A DNA stretch of 64,000 nucleotides, from contig JAILNR010000015.1 of NCBI GenBank assembly GCA_024691325.1, positions 33,437 through 97,436 of the forward strand, written 5' to 3'. Below the pieces are notes generated by a model. The model was not told the origin of the DNA and did not search any database. It was given only the letters and a program-made list of their open reading frames with translations. The position numbers were made by a program, and so were the translations under genes. This DNA is from Saccharofermentans sp. (GTDB taxonomy: Bacteria > Bacillota > Clostridia > Saccharofermentanales > Saccharofermentanaceae). The number at the start of each line of letters is the position of its first letter. Positions within the stretch are counted from its first letter, which is position 1. This document shows positions 16,352 to 26,600 of this stretch, one piece after another.

Positions 16352-18592
16352 TTATACCTCCGTATAACATTTAATTACATCGTAACCCATACTTGCGGCT
16401 TCGTTGGCATCACCATCATCGAAAACATACTTGGCGTGCCCGAAGATTGCCGCGGAACAATCAAGAGGATGCGTTATAACCTTAGTGCCTTCATTACCCT
16501 CTTCTTCGGAAGACAAATTATAGCATCCCCCTCCCCTGCATGCCTTACAACCTTGAGCATTACGGCCTACAGGACAAAAATCTGTCTGCATCCACGGGAC
16601 AAAACCTCCGCATTGAAGGAAAACGGTTCCTTTACCACCGGCGTTATTAAGCATATTCAAAGCATCAGAAGAAGGAACCTCATATGAGATAAAAGCTTTT
16701 CCATCCTTCTTTAACGCATTCTTCAAAGATGTTGAGTTATATATGTTAGATCCTGCCGTAGGCATGAATTCAACATCCTTGATCTTCCTAAATACAGTGT
16801 TTTCCTTATCATGACAAAAATCAGGAAGAACAAGCATAAGCTTCTTCCCTGTCCTGTCAATTATCTTTTGTATCCCGGCTTTACCGTCTTCTTTTACATA
16901 GTCATAAACTGAGAAAGCAAGAATATCGGCGTCTTCAGGATCATTCCTGTAAGAAGTTAAAGAAGGATAGTATCTTAATACGCTTACCGATCCCCCAGCG
17001 GATGAATCATCACTTATAAAGTCATCAATAGAGAATTCCTCAACCGCTGTATGGGACGCCTCGCTTAAAAGTTCAGCTGATAAAGTCTCGAGAAGCCCTC
17101 TTCTTAATTCATTAATATCCTTGATAGAACAATTAACGCCTTCGTCTGCCGCAGCATAGAACTCGTCAACAGTAAAAGCCGTTGAGCCGGTCTTCCTGAA
17201 CTGTTCTTCTATACGGTCACAGCTTACAGAACCTCTTCCCTCATCTACATAACTTAATTCATCTTCAGCAAATACATCTTCATAAGGTCCGTCAGTAACT
17301 CTTGCAGATGCCTTGATAACTCCGCTTACAGAAGAATCGAAAGTAACATCAATATGAGTCTTACGGGGTTTAACAGATTTATCCTCAAAATTATGATTCA
17401 TAAGGAAAACATTAAGATCATCCGGTAATTCCTTTATAGCGGAAGGATGCAGACCTTTGACCACATAATTTCCTTTAAATACCGAGACTTTACCAACCGG
17501 GAAAGACTTTACTTCGCCGTTTCTGTCTCTTAAAGACAGATAATCGCCCTTGGAAGGCTCATATGAGTTGCCGGAAGGTCTGATGGTAATCGTGCCCTCT
17601 TTACAGTCGCGAAGCGTTAAACGGCCTATTTTAAGACCATATTTGCCTACATACTCTCCTGAAAGAAGATTGGAATCCTTGTTGCCCGATAAAGCCTGTG
17701 AAGTAAAACTGCCGCCTCTGTTGAAGTTGACCAGCAGTTCCTTCTGTCCTTCTTCTATCATTTTGTCAGTAAGTGAACCGTCATAACATGCATCGATTAT
17801 TCTTCTATAGACGCTGACGGCTGTCTTAACATAATCAGCATCTCTCATCCTTCCTTCTATCTTGACAGAACTAACTCCTGCATCGATTAGTTCGGGAATA
17901 AAGGAAAGAGCACATCTGTCTTTTGGGGAAAGAATATGTCCTTCATGTATCTGTTTACCGCCGTCCTTGAGGACATATCTCTGGCGGCAGGGCTGTGCAC
18001 AAAGACCTCTGTTGCCGGATCTTGTACCGCTCTTATTCATTGATGAGAACAGACAAAGACCGGATGTACAAACACATACGGCACCGTGAATAAAGACCTC
18101 TGTCTCGATATTAAGTCTGGAAGCAAGTTTGCTTCTGTCCGATATCTCTTTAATAGTAAGTTCCCTCGGAAGAACAACACGTGTAAAACCTTTGCCCTTA
18201 AGTGAACTTAACCTGTCAGCATCAAAGACATTCATCTGCGTTGATGCATGAAGAGGAATCATCGGATACTTCTTGTGAATAAGCGAAGCTAATCCCATAT
18301 CCTGTACAAGGATAGCATCCACGCCGTTGTTATAGGCTTCACATGCCACATTACAAGCTTCATCTATCTCATTATCATCAACCAATGTATTTAAAGTAAG
18401 GTGAACAAGCGTCGATCTTTCATGCGCATATGCCACGCACCCGGCAAGTGAATCCATCGTAAGATTAGATGCATTCATCCTTGCGTTATAAAGATCTATA
18501 CCGCAATAGACGGCATCTGCACCTGCATCTACCGCCGCCTTAAAGATTTCCTTATTACCTGCAGGAGCAAGAAGCTCAATCTTCTTTCTCAT
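16352..18592 (-). CDS. U32 peptidase-family protein with C-terminal DUF3656-like region
   Basis: 746 residues from the ATG at 18592; a TTG two codons earlier is less likely. The N-terminal half is a classical U32 domain: ELLAPAGNKEIFKAAVDAGADAVYCG (about 5-30), VLPRELTIKEI and the Cys-rich HGAVCVCTSGLCLFSS followed by NRGLCAQPCRQRY (about 168-205). The region after about 380 fits the collagenase-like DUF3656 part, and late cysteines occur in CKACRGGGC. Members of this architecture include E. coli RlhA, a 23S rRNA C2501 hydroxylase, whose activity needs iron-sulfur and prephenate-dependent steps. RNA modification is therefore more likely than proteolysis, but this is inference. It overlaps the zapA-like gene by 17 bp. 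Confidence 0.82.
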   Translation of the reverse strand: MRKKIELLAPAGNKEIFKAAVDAGADAVYCGIDLYNARMNASNLTMDSLAGCVAYAHERSTLVHLTLNTLVDDNEIDEACNVACEAYNNGVDAILVQDMGLASLIHKKYPMIPLHASTQMNVFDADRLSSLKGKGFTRVVLPRELTIKEISDRSKLASRLNIETEVFIHGAVCVCTSGLCLFSSMNKSGTRSGNRGLCAQPCRQRYVLKDGGKQIHEGHILSPKDRCALSFIPELIDAGVSSVKIEGRMRDADYVKTAVSVYRRIIDACYDGSLTDKMIEEGQKELLVNFNRGGSFTSQALSGNKDSNLLSGEYVGKYGLKIGRLTLRDCKEGTITIRPSGNSYEPSKGDYLSLRDRNGEVKSFPVGKVSVFKGNYVVKGLHPSAIKELPDDLNVFLMNHNFEDKSVKPRKTHIDVTFDSSVSGVIKASARVTDGPYEDVFAEDELSYVDEGRGSVSCDRIEEQFRKTGSTAFTVDEFYAAADEGVNCSIKDINELRRGLLETLSAELLSEASHTAVEEFSIDDFISDDSSAGGSVSVLRYYPSLTSYRNDPEDADILAFSVYDYVKEDGKAGIQKIIDRTGKKLMLVLPDFCHDKENTVFRKIKDVEFMPTAGSNIYNSTSLKNALKKDGKAFISYEVPSSDALNMLNNAGGKGTVFLQCGGFVPWMQTDFCPVGRNAQGCKACRGGGCYNLSSEEEGNEGTKVITHPLDCSAAIFGHAKYVFDDGDANEAASMGYDVIKCYTEV

Positions 18593-19127
18593 TAGCAAGA
18601 AGCTCCATAGGTGTAGGTTCGGGTTTTTCTCTTTCTTCTTCGAGTGTTACCTTCTGCTGAAGGTACATAAGCTCTGTTCTCATATTGGAATTCTCATCCT
18701 TAAGAGTGAGAATCCTGTCGCATGCATCGATCAAAGCAAGGGCGTTTATCTTGGAATTAGTAAGACCGGGATTTGACTCTTTTGTATCCTTCAGGATCTC
18801 ATTTGCCAAAGCAGCAATCTTTCTTATCCTTCCCTCGCTGATATTCTCAGTACATCCCAAAAGATAAAGATTACCGTTTATCTCAACAGAAACTCTCTTC
18901 GGGGGATTATTCTCTTCTTTCTTAGGCTTCTTAAGACTCTCTCTCTTCGCAATCTTCTGCTCGAGAGTAGGCTTGGGCTTTTGCTGTGTCAATTCCTGAC
19001 TCATCCCCTTATACCTTTGCTCATAAGTAGCAATGGGCGGAAGATCTTCAGCCTGAACAGGAGAAGTCTTCTTCTTCAGATTCTTATTAGAGTATTTACT
19101 CATAATGCTCTGGGATGATTTCTTCAT
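18576..19127 (-). CDS. zapA: ZapA-like cell division protein with long N-terminal extension
   Basis: 183 residues. The C-terminal 100 match ZapA: RVSVEINGNLYLLGCTENISEGRIRKIAALANEI (about 78-111), then INALALIDACDRILTLKDE and a coiled coil NSNMRTELMYLQQKVTLEEERE. ZapA bundles FtsZ filaments at the division site. The first roughly 75 residues are Lys/Gln/Pro-rich and disordered, which is unusual as most ZapA are about 90-110 residues. GAGG lies 7 nt before the ATG. It is next to rsmA and a U32 protein; a zapA-U32 neighbourhood is common in Firmicutes. Confidence 0.82.
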   Translation of the reverse strand: MKKSSQSIMSKYSNKNLKKKTSPVQAEDLPPIATYEQRYKGMSQELTQQKPKPTLEQKIAKRESLKKPKKEENNPPKRVSVEINGNLYLLGCTENISEGRIRKIAALANEILKDTKESNPGLTNSKINALALIDACDRILTLKDENSNMRTELMYLQQKVTLEEEREKPEPTPMELLANEKED

Positions 19128-19129
19128 GT

Positions 19130-19936
19130 TTATACCTCATTCGAGAGTTTGTTGCCATTCTTTATTATAGCATTATATATCGTCCAAAGTACTGCGGGTT
19201 CAGCCTGTTCTGCTCTGATATTACGGTCGATACCCAAATCTGTCAGTATATCCTCTATACCCTTCACGTTATTCACAAGTTTTTTGCGTCTCATTCTGAA
19301 AGAATTCTCAAGAAATGAAACAAAACCCGCATCCAAATCCCTTTCACCTTTGGTAAGGCTAATAACACATGAAGTGGTGTTCGGGGCTGGAATAAAGGCA
19401 TTCCGCGGGACAGTAAACTCTTTTGCGGTTTCCCCGAAGATGCTGCAAAGCACCGACAGCGGTCCGTATTGCTTGGTCCCTGTTACTGCCATTATCCTCG
19501 GCAGAGCATCCTCTTCCACCATGAAGACCATCTTTCTTGCCTTACTGCACTGCGCGAAAAGCTTCTTCATGATATCAGTCATGACATAATAAGGAAGATT
19601 ACTTACAACCACATCGTAATCCGCGGCATCGTAGTCTTTAAGCTTAAGAAAATCACTTACGATGATCCGTGCCTTGAGGTCCTGTTTTGTCTGTAAAAAT
19701 TCGGCAAGACGCTTATCTATCTCGACCAAAGTAAGATCATCTGTAAGTTTTGATAACGGGACAGACAAACTTCCAAGCCCGGGACCTATCTCCAGAACCT
19801 TGTCCTCTTTACCGATACCGCAAAGTTCTACGATATCGCTTATGATATTTTCATCCGACAAAAAGTTCTGCCCGAACTTTAATTCGGGCGAGAAACCTTT
19901 TTGCTCTTTAAGATGTATCAGATCATCTGAAATCAT
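19130..19936 (-). CDS. rsmA: 16S rRNA adenine dimethyltransferase
   Basis: KsgA-type SAM enzyme dimethylating A1518 and A1519 of 16S rRNA during 30S assembly. The 268 residues show GQNFLSDENII (about 22-32), the SAM loop VLEIGPGLGSLSVPLS (about 47-62), IVSDFLKLK, and the catalytic VVSNLPYYV (about 107-115). There is no Shine-Dalgarno: the ATG follows the purL stop as TAATAAATG, so translation probably depends on termination of purL. Confidence 0.96.
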   Translation of the reverse strand: MISDDLIHLKEQKGFSPELKFGQNFLSDENIISDIVELCGIGKEDKVLEIGPGLGSLSVPLSKLTDDLTLVEIDKRLAEFLQTKQDLKARIIVSDFLKLKDYDAADYDVVVSNLPYYVMTDIMKKLFAQCSKARKMVFMVEEDALPRIMAVTGTKQYGPLSVLCSIFGETAKEFTVPRNAFIPAPNTTSCVISLTKGERDLDAGFVSFLENSFRMRRKKLVNNVKGIEDILTDLGIDRNIRAEQAEPAVLWTIYNAIIKNGNKLSNEV

Positions 19937-19939
19937 TTA

Positions 19940-22900
19940 TTAAAGAAAGTATGCAACTCCTGATTCAAATAACTTCTGATCCTTATTTCCGGGGATATTC
20001 AAAGACAGATCCTCAGCATAACGCTCAGAGTGGCCCATCTTACCCAGGATCCTTCCGTCAGAGGAAAGGATACCCTCGATAGCACAGTCGGAACCGTTAG
20101 GGTTAAAGTCTGTTGTGGAAGCCGGTGATCCGTCATCACTTACATAACATGTTGCAATCTGGCCGTTATTGATAAGACCTTCAAGGATGTCATTAGATGC
20201 AACGAATCTTCCCTCACCGTGGGATACGGGAATCGAGAATACATCACCGACTTTAACCTTGGTAAGCCAGGGGCTGTTGTTGGACATTATCATAGTATTA
20301 ACATAAGAACTCTGGTGGCGTCCTATGTTATTAAATGTCAGCGTAGGATCCTTATCTGTAAGTTCCTTGATGTCTCCGTAAGGAAGAAGGCCTAACTTGA
20401 TAAGAGCCTGGAAACCGTTACAGATACCGATCATAAGACCGTCCCTGTTATTCAAAAGATCTCTTACAGCATCAGTAACATAAGGGTTTCTGAATGCAGC
20501 TGCAAGGAACTTTGCGGAACCTTCCGGCTCGTCACCTGCAGAGAATCCGCCCGGAAGCATGATGATATTGCTCTCATTGATCTTGGAAGCCAAAGTCTTC
20601 AATGAATCAGTAATAGCATCGGAAGTCATATTTCTGATTACGAATACTTCAGGATCAGCTCCTGCTCTCTCGAATGCCCTAGCGGAATCAATCTCGCAGT
20701 TGGTTCCGGGGAATGCAGGAATGATGACCTTGGGCTTAGCACCCTTCAATACCCCGGGGGCAGCCTTGAAAGTCTTATCAGACTTGAAGAACTTAACCTC
20801 GCGCTTCATATAAGCATCAGCAGCAAATGTCGGGAATATCCTCTCAAGTTTGCCCTCGTAGCTTATAGCCATGGCACCTGCTGAAGCCTCAGAATCCTTA
20901 TATCTGAATACAGGATCAGAAGTGGTGGTTCCGAGGAACTTACCGCCTGTCATCTTGATCTTATCAACAGCATTACCGTCATTAGGAACAGCAACTATAA
21001 CTGCACCGAATGTTCTTGAGAACAACTCCTCTTCTGTAAGATCATCAGCAAAGTCGAATCCCAACGCATTACCGAAGCACATCTGTGCAACTCTGGCGGC
21101 AACACCTGCACCTCTTACTACAGCAGCATTCTTAAGCTCATTTCTTGAGTGAAGCTCTTTAAGTGCCTTAAATACACGGAGAACATGGTCCTTCTTGTAG
21201 TAACCGAGTCCATTTCGGGCGGCCTTGATAAGATAGAGCTTCTGGCCGGGCGCCTTAAGTGTAGCTGTAACAACCTTATCTGAAGTTGTCATTCCGACTG
21301 CAAATGAAACGAGTGTCGGAGGTACATGAATATCATTAAAGGTACCGCTCATTGAATCCTTACCGCCTATTGAAGCAGTGCCGTAATCAAGCTGAGCCTG
21401 GTAAGCACCCAGGAGCGCCTGGAAAGGCTTGCCCCATGTATCAGGCTCACCCATCCTCTCGAAATATTCCTGGAAAGTAAGTCTTGCCTTCGAAGGATCT
21501 ACACCCATTGCCGCTATCTTAAGCAGGGACTCTACAACAGCATGATATGAACCTGCGTAAGGATTCCACTCTGTAAAGTAAGGATCGAAGCCGTAAGTCA
21601 TTACAGAAACATCGTGTGTAGTACCGTGATCTACGGGAATCTTGGAAGCCATACCTTCCTCAGGCGAGTTCTGATACTTACCGCCGTAAGGCATAACAAC
21701 TGTACCTGCACCGATCGTGGAGTCAAATCTTTGTGTAAGTCCTAATCTTGAGCAGCCGTCAAGTGAGTTAAGTGTACCTGCAAGTGACTTTGCAAAATCA
21801 CCCTTAACGAAAGACGGCAAAGGTGTATCGATATAAGCCTTGTCCATCTGAGGAGCAGTTACTTCAACCTTTGTATACTGCTTAGCACCGTTAGTATCGA
21901 TGAATTCTCTTGCGATGTTAACTATGGTATTGCCGTTCCAGGTCATCTTCATAACGGGTTCTTCGGTAACTTTGGCAACAACAGTAGCCTCGAGGTTTTC
22001 CATATCGGCAAACTTCATGAACTTATCAAGATCCTGCGGGTGAACGACTACAGCCATTCTCTCCTGAGATTCGGAAATAGCTATCTCAGTTCCATCGAGA
22101 CCGTCATACTTTTTGGGGACCTTATCAAGATCGATCTCAAGACCTGCGGCAAGTTCTCCGATAGCAACGGAAACACCGCCGGCACCAAAGTCATTACATC
22201 TGATGATAAGCTTTGTAACTTCAGGATTTCTGAACAGTCTTTGCAGCTTTCTTTCTGTCGGAGGATTACCCTTCTGAACCTCGGAGCCGCATGTTACTAC
22301 TGAAGACGTGTTATGAGCCTTGGAAGAACCTGTTGCACCGCCGATGCCGTCTCTTCCCGTTCTTCCGCCGAGAAGAACGATGATGTCACCGGCTGAAGGT
22401 CTTTCTCTTACGATATTCTCAGCAGGAGCAGCACCTACAACGGCACCAATCTCCATTCTCTTGGCAACATATCCGGGATGATAGATCTCATCGACCTGAC
22501 CTGTTGCAAGACCAATCTGGTTACCGTAAGAGCTGTAGCCTGCAGCTGCTGTTCTGACAAGCTTCTTCTGCGAGAGCTTACCCTCGAGTGTTAAAGATAC
22601 AGGAACTGTCGGGTCACCTGCACCGGTAACACGCATAGCCTGATAAACATAAGATCTTCCGGAAAGCGGATCTCTGATTGCACCGCCAAGACAAGTTGCG
22701 GCACCACCGAAAGGCTCGATCTCTGTAGGATGGTTATGTGTCTCGTTCTTGAACATGAAGATATAATCTTTATCCTCACCGTCAACCTTGATCCTTATCT
22801 TAATGGAGCAGGCATTGATCTCTTCTGATTCATCGAGGTCATCAAGTTTGCCGTCCTTCTTAAGCTTTCTTGCAGCCATAGTAGCAATATCCATAAGGCA

Positions 22901-23719
22901 GATATGCTTCTTACTAATTCTCTCACCGTAAATCTCTTCACGGCTTGAGAGGTATTCTTCATAAGTGTTCCTGATCTGTGCTGTTAATTCATCATCACCG
23001 TCAAACTTAATGTCAGTAAGTTCAGTTAAGAATGTCGTGTGTCTGCAGTGATCTGACCAGTATGTATCAAGAACTCTGATCTCAGTTACAGTAGGATTCC
23101 TCTTCAATGTCTTGAAGTAGTCCTGTGTAAACTTGATATCTGCAAAGCTCATAGCAAGTCCCATGGAACTTCTTAATGCTTCAAGACCTGCGTCATCAAG
23201 ATCAGTAAAATCACTTATTGTCTCAACTGTTGTGGGAATATCATACTTATCCTCAAGTGTTGAAGGCTTATCGGAAGAAGCTTCCCTGCACTCTACCGGG
23301 TTGATAAGGTACTTCTTGATTGCCTCTTTCTGGTCATCAGTCAAAGAACCGAAGAATGCAACAACCTTGGCAGTCTTAACAATAGGTCTTTCCTTCTGTG
23401 TAAGGAACTGGATGCACTGTGCGGCTGAATCTGCACGCTGATCGTACTGACCGGGCAAAGATTCGATATTAAGAACAAAGCATGCATCACTAAGATCAAC
23501 TGATTCATCATATACGTTATCAACCGGAGGCTCGGAGAATACAACATTCTTCGCATTCTCATACTCTTCATCCGTGACCCCTGATACATCATATCTGTTG
23601 ATAACACGAACATCTGTTATCGTGGAAATATCAAGGTCTGCTGAAACATCGTGCATTATACCCTTTGCTTCAACTGCGAATTCAGGTTTCTTCTCTGACA
23701 AGATTCTTCTTACTGACAT
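19940..23719 (-). CDS. purL: Phosphoribosylformylglycinamidine synthase, single-chain form
   Basis: Purine pathway enzyme converting FGAR, glutamine and ATP to FGAM. The 1259 residues contain, in order, a PurS-like N-terminal domain, two ATP-grasp-like PurM-type halves (DTYWSDHCRHTTFLTEL about 219-235; NETHNHPTEIEPFGGAATCLGG about 323-344, quoted in part; ASIGGKDSMSGT later) and a C-terminal class I glutamine amidotransferase with PGTNCEIDSARAF, GGFSAGDE and nucleophile Cys in GICNGFQAL. The large fused form is the E. coli-like and clostridial long type rather than the three-gene PurS/PurQ/PurL of Bacillus. No purine riboswitch precedes it. Confidence 0.96.
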   Translation of the reverse strand: MSVRRILSEKKPEFAVEAKGIMHDVSADLDISTITDVRVINRYDVSGVTDEEYENAKNVVFSEPPVDNVYDESVDLSDACFVLNIESLPGQYDQRADSAAQCIQFLTQKERPIVKTAKVVAFFGSLTDDQKEAIKKYLINPVECREASSDKPSTLEDKYDIPTTVETISDFTDLDDAGLEALRSSMGLAMSFADIKFTQDYFKTLKRNPTVTEIRVLDTYWSDHCRHTTFLTELTDIKFDGDDELTAQIRNTYEEYLSSREEIYGERISKKHICLMDIATMAARKLKKDGKLDDLDESEEINACSIKIRIKVDGEDKDYIFMFKNETHNHPTEIEPFGGAATCLGGAIRDPLSGRSYVYQAMRVTGAGDPTVPVSLTLEGKLSQKKLVRTAAAGYSSYGNQIGLATGQVDEIYHPGYVAKRMEIGAVVGAAPAENIVRERPSAGDIIVLLGGRTGRDGIGGATGSSKAHNTSSVVTCGSEVQKGNPPTERKLQRLFRNPEVTKLIIRCNDFGAGGVSVAIGELAAGLEIDLDKVPKKYDGLDGTEIAISESQERMAVVVHPQDLDKFMKFADMENLEATVVAKVTEEPVMKMTWNGNTIVNIAREFIDTNGAKQYTKVEVTAPQMDKAYIDTPLPSFVKGDFAKSLAGTLNSLDGCSRLGLTQRFDSTIGAGTVVMPYGGKYQNSPEEGMASKIPVDHGTTHDVSVMTYGFDPYFTEWNPYAGSYHAVVESLLKIAAMGVDPSKARLTFQEYFERMGEPDTWGKPFQALLGAYQAQLDYGTASIGGKDSMSGTFNDIHVPPTLVSFAVGMTTSDKVVTATLKAPGQKLYLIKAARNGLGYYKKDHVLRVFKALKELHSRNELKNAAVVRGAGVAARVAQMCFGNALGFDFADDLTEEELFSRTFGAVIVAVPNDGNAVDKIKMTGGKFLGTTTSDPVFRYKDSEASAGAMAISYEGKLERIFPTFAADAYMKREVKFFKSDKTFKAAPGVLKGAKPKVIIPAFPGTNCEIDSARAFERAGADPEVFVIRNMTSDAITDSLKTLASKINESNIIMLPGGFSAGDEPEGSAKFLAAAFRNPYVTDAVRDLLNNRDGLMIGICNGFQALIKLGLLPYGDIKELTDKDPTLTFNNIGRHQSSYVNTMIMSNNSPWLTKVKVGDVFSIPVSHGEGRFVASNDILEGLINNGQIATCYVSDDGSPASTTDFNPNGSDCAIEGILSSDGRILGKMGHSERYAEDLSLNIPGNKDQKLFESGVAYFL

Positions 23720-23750
23720 TTTGGGATCCTCTTTTTATTGTTATGCGGTA

Positions 23751-23759
23751 ATTATATCA
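23751..23759 (-). promoter_or_regulatory. Extended -10 promoter of purL
   Basis: On the minus strand TGATATAAT (TG-N-TATAAT) lies 31 nt before the purL ATG, inside the end of htpG. No good -35 is seen, as expected for an extended -10 type. A Shine-Dalgarno AAGAGGAT follows. Confidence 0.6.
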
Positions 23760-25685
23760 GATATTGTCTGCTGACTTGCTAAGCAACTCGTTGTTGTACT
23801 TCAAAAACCTTGAAAGGCCTTCACTGTCGAGTGTTCCATGAGCAAGCTCGGCCTGATCATAGATATGTTTTGCAAGTCTTTGTGTTTCTTCGGTCTTCGT
23901 ACCGAGAGCTTCAAGAGCACGCAGCTTGCCTATCAAAGGACTGTCGGTATTAACAACTAATTCGGTATTAACCGGGAATAACTCATCAAGATTCAAGGGT
24001 TCCTGACCAGCCGCCTTATTCATGGCATTCATGCGCTCGTATTGCTTTCGCATATCCTGCATGCGTCTGTTCTGCTCAGACTCCATGATGAGAGCAGGCA
24101 TGGCATCAGCACCTAAAGCCTTGGCGCTTACCTCAAGCTTATCGTTGCCTAAAGCCTGGCGGAAGAACTCCTTAAGCTTGTTTCTTGTCTCGTCATCGCT
24201 GTCCTCACCCGTAAGATCGGCATCGACACGCTTAAATCTTAAATCCTGATACTTGTACTCAAGGAAAGAGATAAAGTTATCATCAATCTCCTCATCAAGA
24301 ACGATAACGTCAAATCCGTCGTTAACAGCCATCTCGACATAAGCTGCCTGGGCAACCTTGTCATTGGTGTATCTGACTTCTTTCTTCTCTTTTGTAAGCT
24401 CTTCCATCGTAAGGTGCTTACCGTCAATCGTCTTAAACAGGCAGATGTCCTTAACCTTATCGTAGAACTTCTCTTCCTTCATCATGCCGTACTTGACGAA
24501 TACGGAGATATCAGACCAATAACGCTCGAATGATTCTCTGTCATTCTTATAAAGCTCATTAAGCTTATCGGATACTTTCTTAATGATGTGACCTGATAAC
24601 TTCTTTACGTATTCATCCTGCTGCAAAGCTGATCTTGATACATTCAAAGGAAGATCAGAACAGTCAAGACATCCTTGTAACAGGAACAGGAAATCAGGGA
24701 TAATCTCCTCGATATTATCAGCAACGAATACCTGATGATTGTATATTTTGATTCTTCCCTCTAGAGACTGATAGATATTGTCGGTCTTCGGAAAGTAAAG
24801 GATTCCCTGCAAAGTAAACGGATAATCCATATTAAGGTGGATCCAGAACAAAGGATCATATCCGTCATTAAATACGCTGTGGTAGAAAGCCTTATACTCA
24901 TCATCCGTACATTCAGACGGCTTCTTAAGCCATAACGGTGCTTTGTTATTGATAGGAGCATAATCGATGTCATGCGGCTCGAATGTCTCGCCCTTCTCCT
25001 CGGCTTCCTTTTTACGCTTCTGCTCTGATTCTTCATGAAGTCTGTCTGACTTAACATCAATGAAGAAGATATCCACGGGGACAAAAGAACAATACTTGCG
25101 TAAAGTCATTCTGAGTGTAGCCGTATCAAAGATCTTCTGTGCTTCTTCAGAAAGATTCAAGGTAATCGCCGTGCCTCTTGATTTACGGTCAGACTTCTCA
25201 ACCGTATACTCCATACCGTCTTCCGAAGTCCATGCAACAGCCTCGGAACCCTCTTCAAAGCTCTTTGTATCGATCCTTACCTTATCCGCTACCATGAAAG
25301 CCGAATAGAATCCAAGACCGAAGTGTCCGATGATTCCGGACTTATCTGTCGACTGCTCCTGATACTTGGTAACAAAATCCATAGCACCAGAGAAAGCGAT
25401 CTGGTTAATATACTTATCGATTTCCTCGGCTGTCATGCCGATACCGTTGTCCTCGAATATCAATGTCTTATTATCATCATCGTAGATAACGTTGATCTTA
25501 TAGTCCTCTCCGTCATTAACCGAAGCTTTTCCAAGTTCAACGAGTCTTTTAAGTTTTGCTACCGCATCTGCGCAGTTAGAGACCAATTCACGGACGAATA
25601 TGTCCTGGTCAGAATAGAGCCACTGCCTTATAACAGGGAAAATGTTTTCTGTTGTAACCGATACTTTGCCGCTTCTAGCGTCCAT
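23757..25685 (-). CDS. htpG: Hsp90-family chaperone
   Basis: Cytosolic ATP-dependent chaperone. The 642 residues are of usual length. GHKL ATPase motifs are seen: NCADAVAKL (about 36-44), DNGIGMTAEEI (about 76-86), GHFGLGFYSAFMVAD (about 116-130) and RGTAITL (about 172-178). The middle domain has LPLNVSRSALQQDEYV with the conserved arginine near 344. GGAGGCGATATAG precedes the ATG. It follows the class IV aminotransferase gene by 15 bp. No CIRCE or CtsR site was noticed upstream. Confidence 0.97.
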   Translation of the reverse strand: MDARSGKVSVTTENIFPVIRQWLYSDQDIFVRELVSNCADAVAKLKRLVELGKASVNDGEDYKINVIYDDDNKTLIFEDNGIGMTAEEIDKYINQIAFSGAMDFVTKYQEQSTDKSGIIGHFGLGFYSAFMVADKVRIDTKSFEEGSEAVAWTSEDGMEYTVEKSDRKSRGTAITLNLSEEAQKIFDTATLRMTLRKYCSFVPVDIFFIDVKSDRLHEESEQKRKKEAEEKGETFEPHDIDYAPINNKAPLWLKKPSECTDDEYKAFYHSVFNDGYDPLFWIHLNMDYPFTLQGILYFPKTDNIYQSLEGRIKIYNHQVFVADNIEEIIPDFLFLLQGCLDCSDLPLNVSRSALQQDEYVKKLSGHIIKKVSDKLNELYKNDRESFERYWSDISVFVKYGMMKEEKFYDKVKDICLFKTIDGKHLTMEELTKEKKEVRYTNDKVAQAAYVEMAVNDGFDVIVLDEEIDDNFISFLEYKYQDLRFKRVDADLTGEDSDDETRNKLKEFFRQALGNDKLEVSAKALGADAMPALIMESEQNRRMQDMRKQYERMNAMNKAAGQEPLNLDELFPVNTELVVNTDSPLIGKLRALEALGTKTEETQRLAKHIYDQAELAHGTLDSEGLSRFLKYNNELLSKSADNI

Positions 25686-25700
25686 CTATATCGCCTCCGT

Positions 25701-26570
25701 TTATTGATTATTGTTCTTTTTTGCCGAATCTATATATTCATCGGCAAATTTTTGATAGCTTCTTTGAATGTTTTTTAATATCTCATTATCGGGAGAATTA
25801 AGCTGATACTCATCGATATACTTAACAGGAAGAATATCAAAAGGTGTACTCGATACAAACAAAGCCGAATCCTTATCATTAATGATCTCATCAAGAGTAA
25901 ACATGCCCGTTTTAAGTTCAACACTTGAATCATCAAGAGCCTTCATAACACGGTTTCTGGTAATACCGAGAAGGATCTTATCATCAGGTGCTGAATAGAC
26001 GGCATTATTCTTTATAACGAACAGATTAGACTTTGATCCCTCATATAATCTGCCTTCATTATCAGTAAGCAGGACCTCGTAAGGATTACCGTGTGCATTA
26101 TGATCCTTAAACTTAGAAGCAACAGCAGCCTTGTAGTCCCCGCGGAACACCTTGATATTAGGTGCCACACGCTCCCACTTAAGAGAAAGCGTATTTATGC
26201 CCTGCTCGAAAAGCTCCTTCCCCGGAATGTTAGCTTCACACGCATGGATAAGAAGATGATCTTTTGTAAGAACTACTCTTAATGAACCGTCATATTCGGG
26301 ATCCAATTCATTAAGGAACTTGAAGCTTAAGCTTTGAATACGGTCAGCATCAACAGGAAAGTCCTCTATACCCTTAACGGACTTACATAATCTTGCAAGA
26401 TGATCCTCCATAAAAAGAGGAACTCCTCTCTTTACTCTCAAGGTCTCATAATAAGTCGGATCATCAATCGGGGTCAAAAGAGAAGCTGCCAATGAGCTGT
26501 CTTTTGCAATGTTCTCACCGTCATACTGATAAAACTGCCCAAGCGGGCTTTCTAACATAGGATATGCCAT
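25701..26570 (-). CDS. Class IV aminotransferase-fold PLP enzyme
   Basis: 289 residues of the class IV fold, which includes branched-chain and D-amino acid aminotransferases and aminodeoxychorismate lyase (PabC). The pattern TPIDDPTYYETLRVKRGVPLFMEDHLARL (about 33-61), a probable Schiff-base lysine in NIKVFRGDYKAA (about 139-150), and EGRLYEGSKSNLFVIKNNAVYSAPDDKILLGITR (about 173-206) are clear. The usual NY after the lysine is DY with one extra residue. No neighbouring folate or branched-chain genes help to pick a substrate. GGAGAG lies 5 nt before the ATG. Confidence 0.82.
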   Translation of the reverse strand: MAYPMLESPLGQFYQYDGENIAKDSSLAASLLTPIDDPTYYETLRVKRGVPLFMEDHLARLCKSVKGIEDFPVDADRIQSLSFKFLNELDPEYDGSLRVVLTKDHLLIHACEANIPGKELFEQGINTLSLKWERVAPNIKVFRGDYKAAVASKFKDHNAHGNPYEVLLTDNEGRLYEGSKSNLFVIKNNAVYSAPDDKILLGITRNRVMKALDDSSVELKTGMFTLDEIINDKDSALFVSSTPFDILPVKYIDEYQLNSPDNEILKNIQRSYQKFADEYIDSAKKNNNQ

Positions 26571-26600
26571 ATGAACTCTCCAAGATAATTTACCTTAGTA

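Noticed and set aside
16268..16687. 139-codon plus-strand frame across the dut / U32 junction
   Set aside because: Antisense to two well-supported genes; no promoter or ribosome site.
23720..23756. Purine riboswitch before purL
   Set aside because: The gap is only 37 bp and the space holds a plain promoter and Shine-Dalgarno site; an aptamer does not fit.
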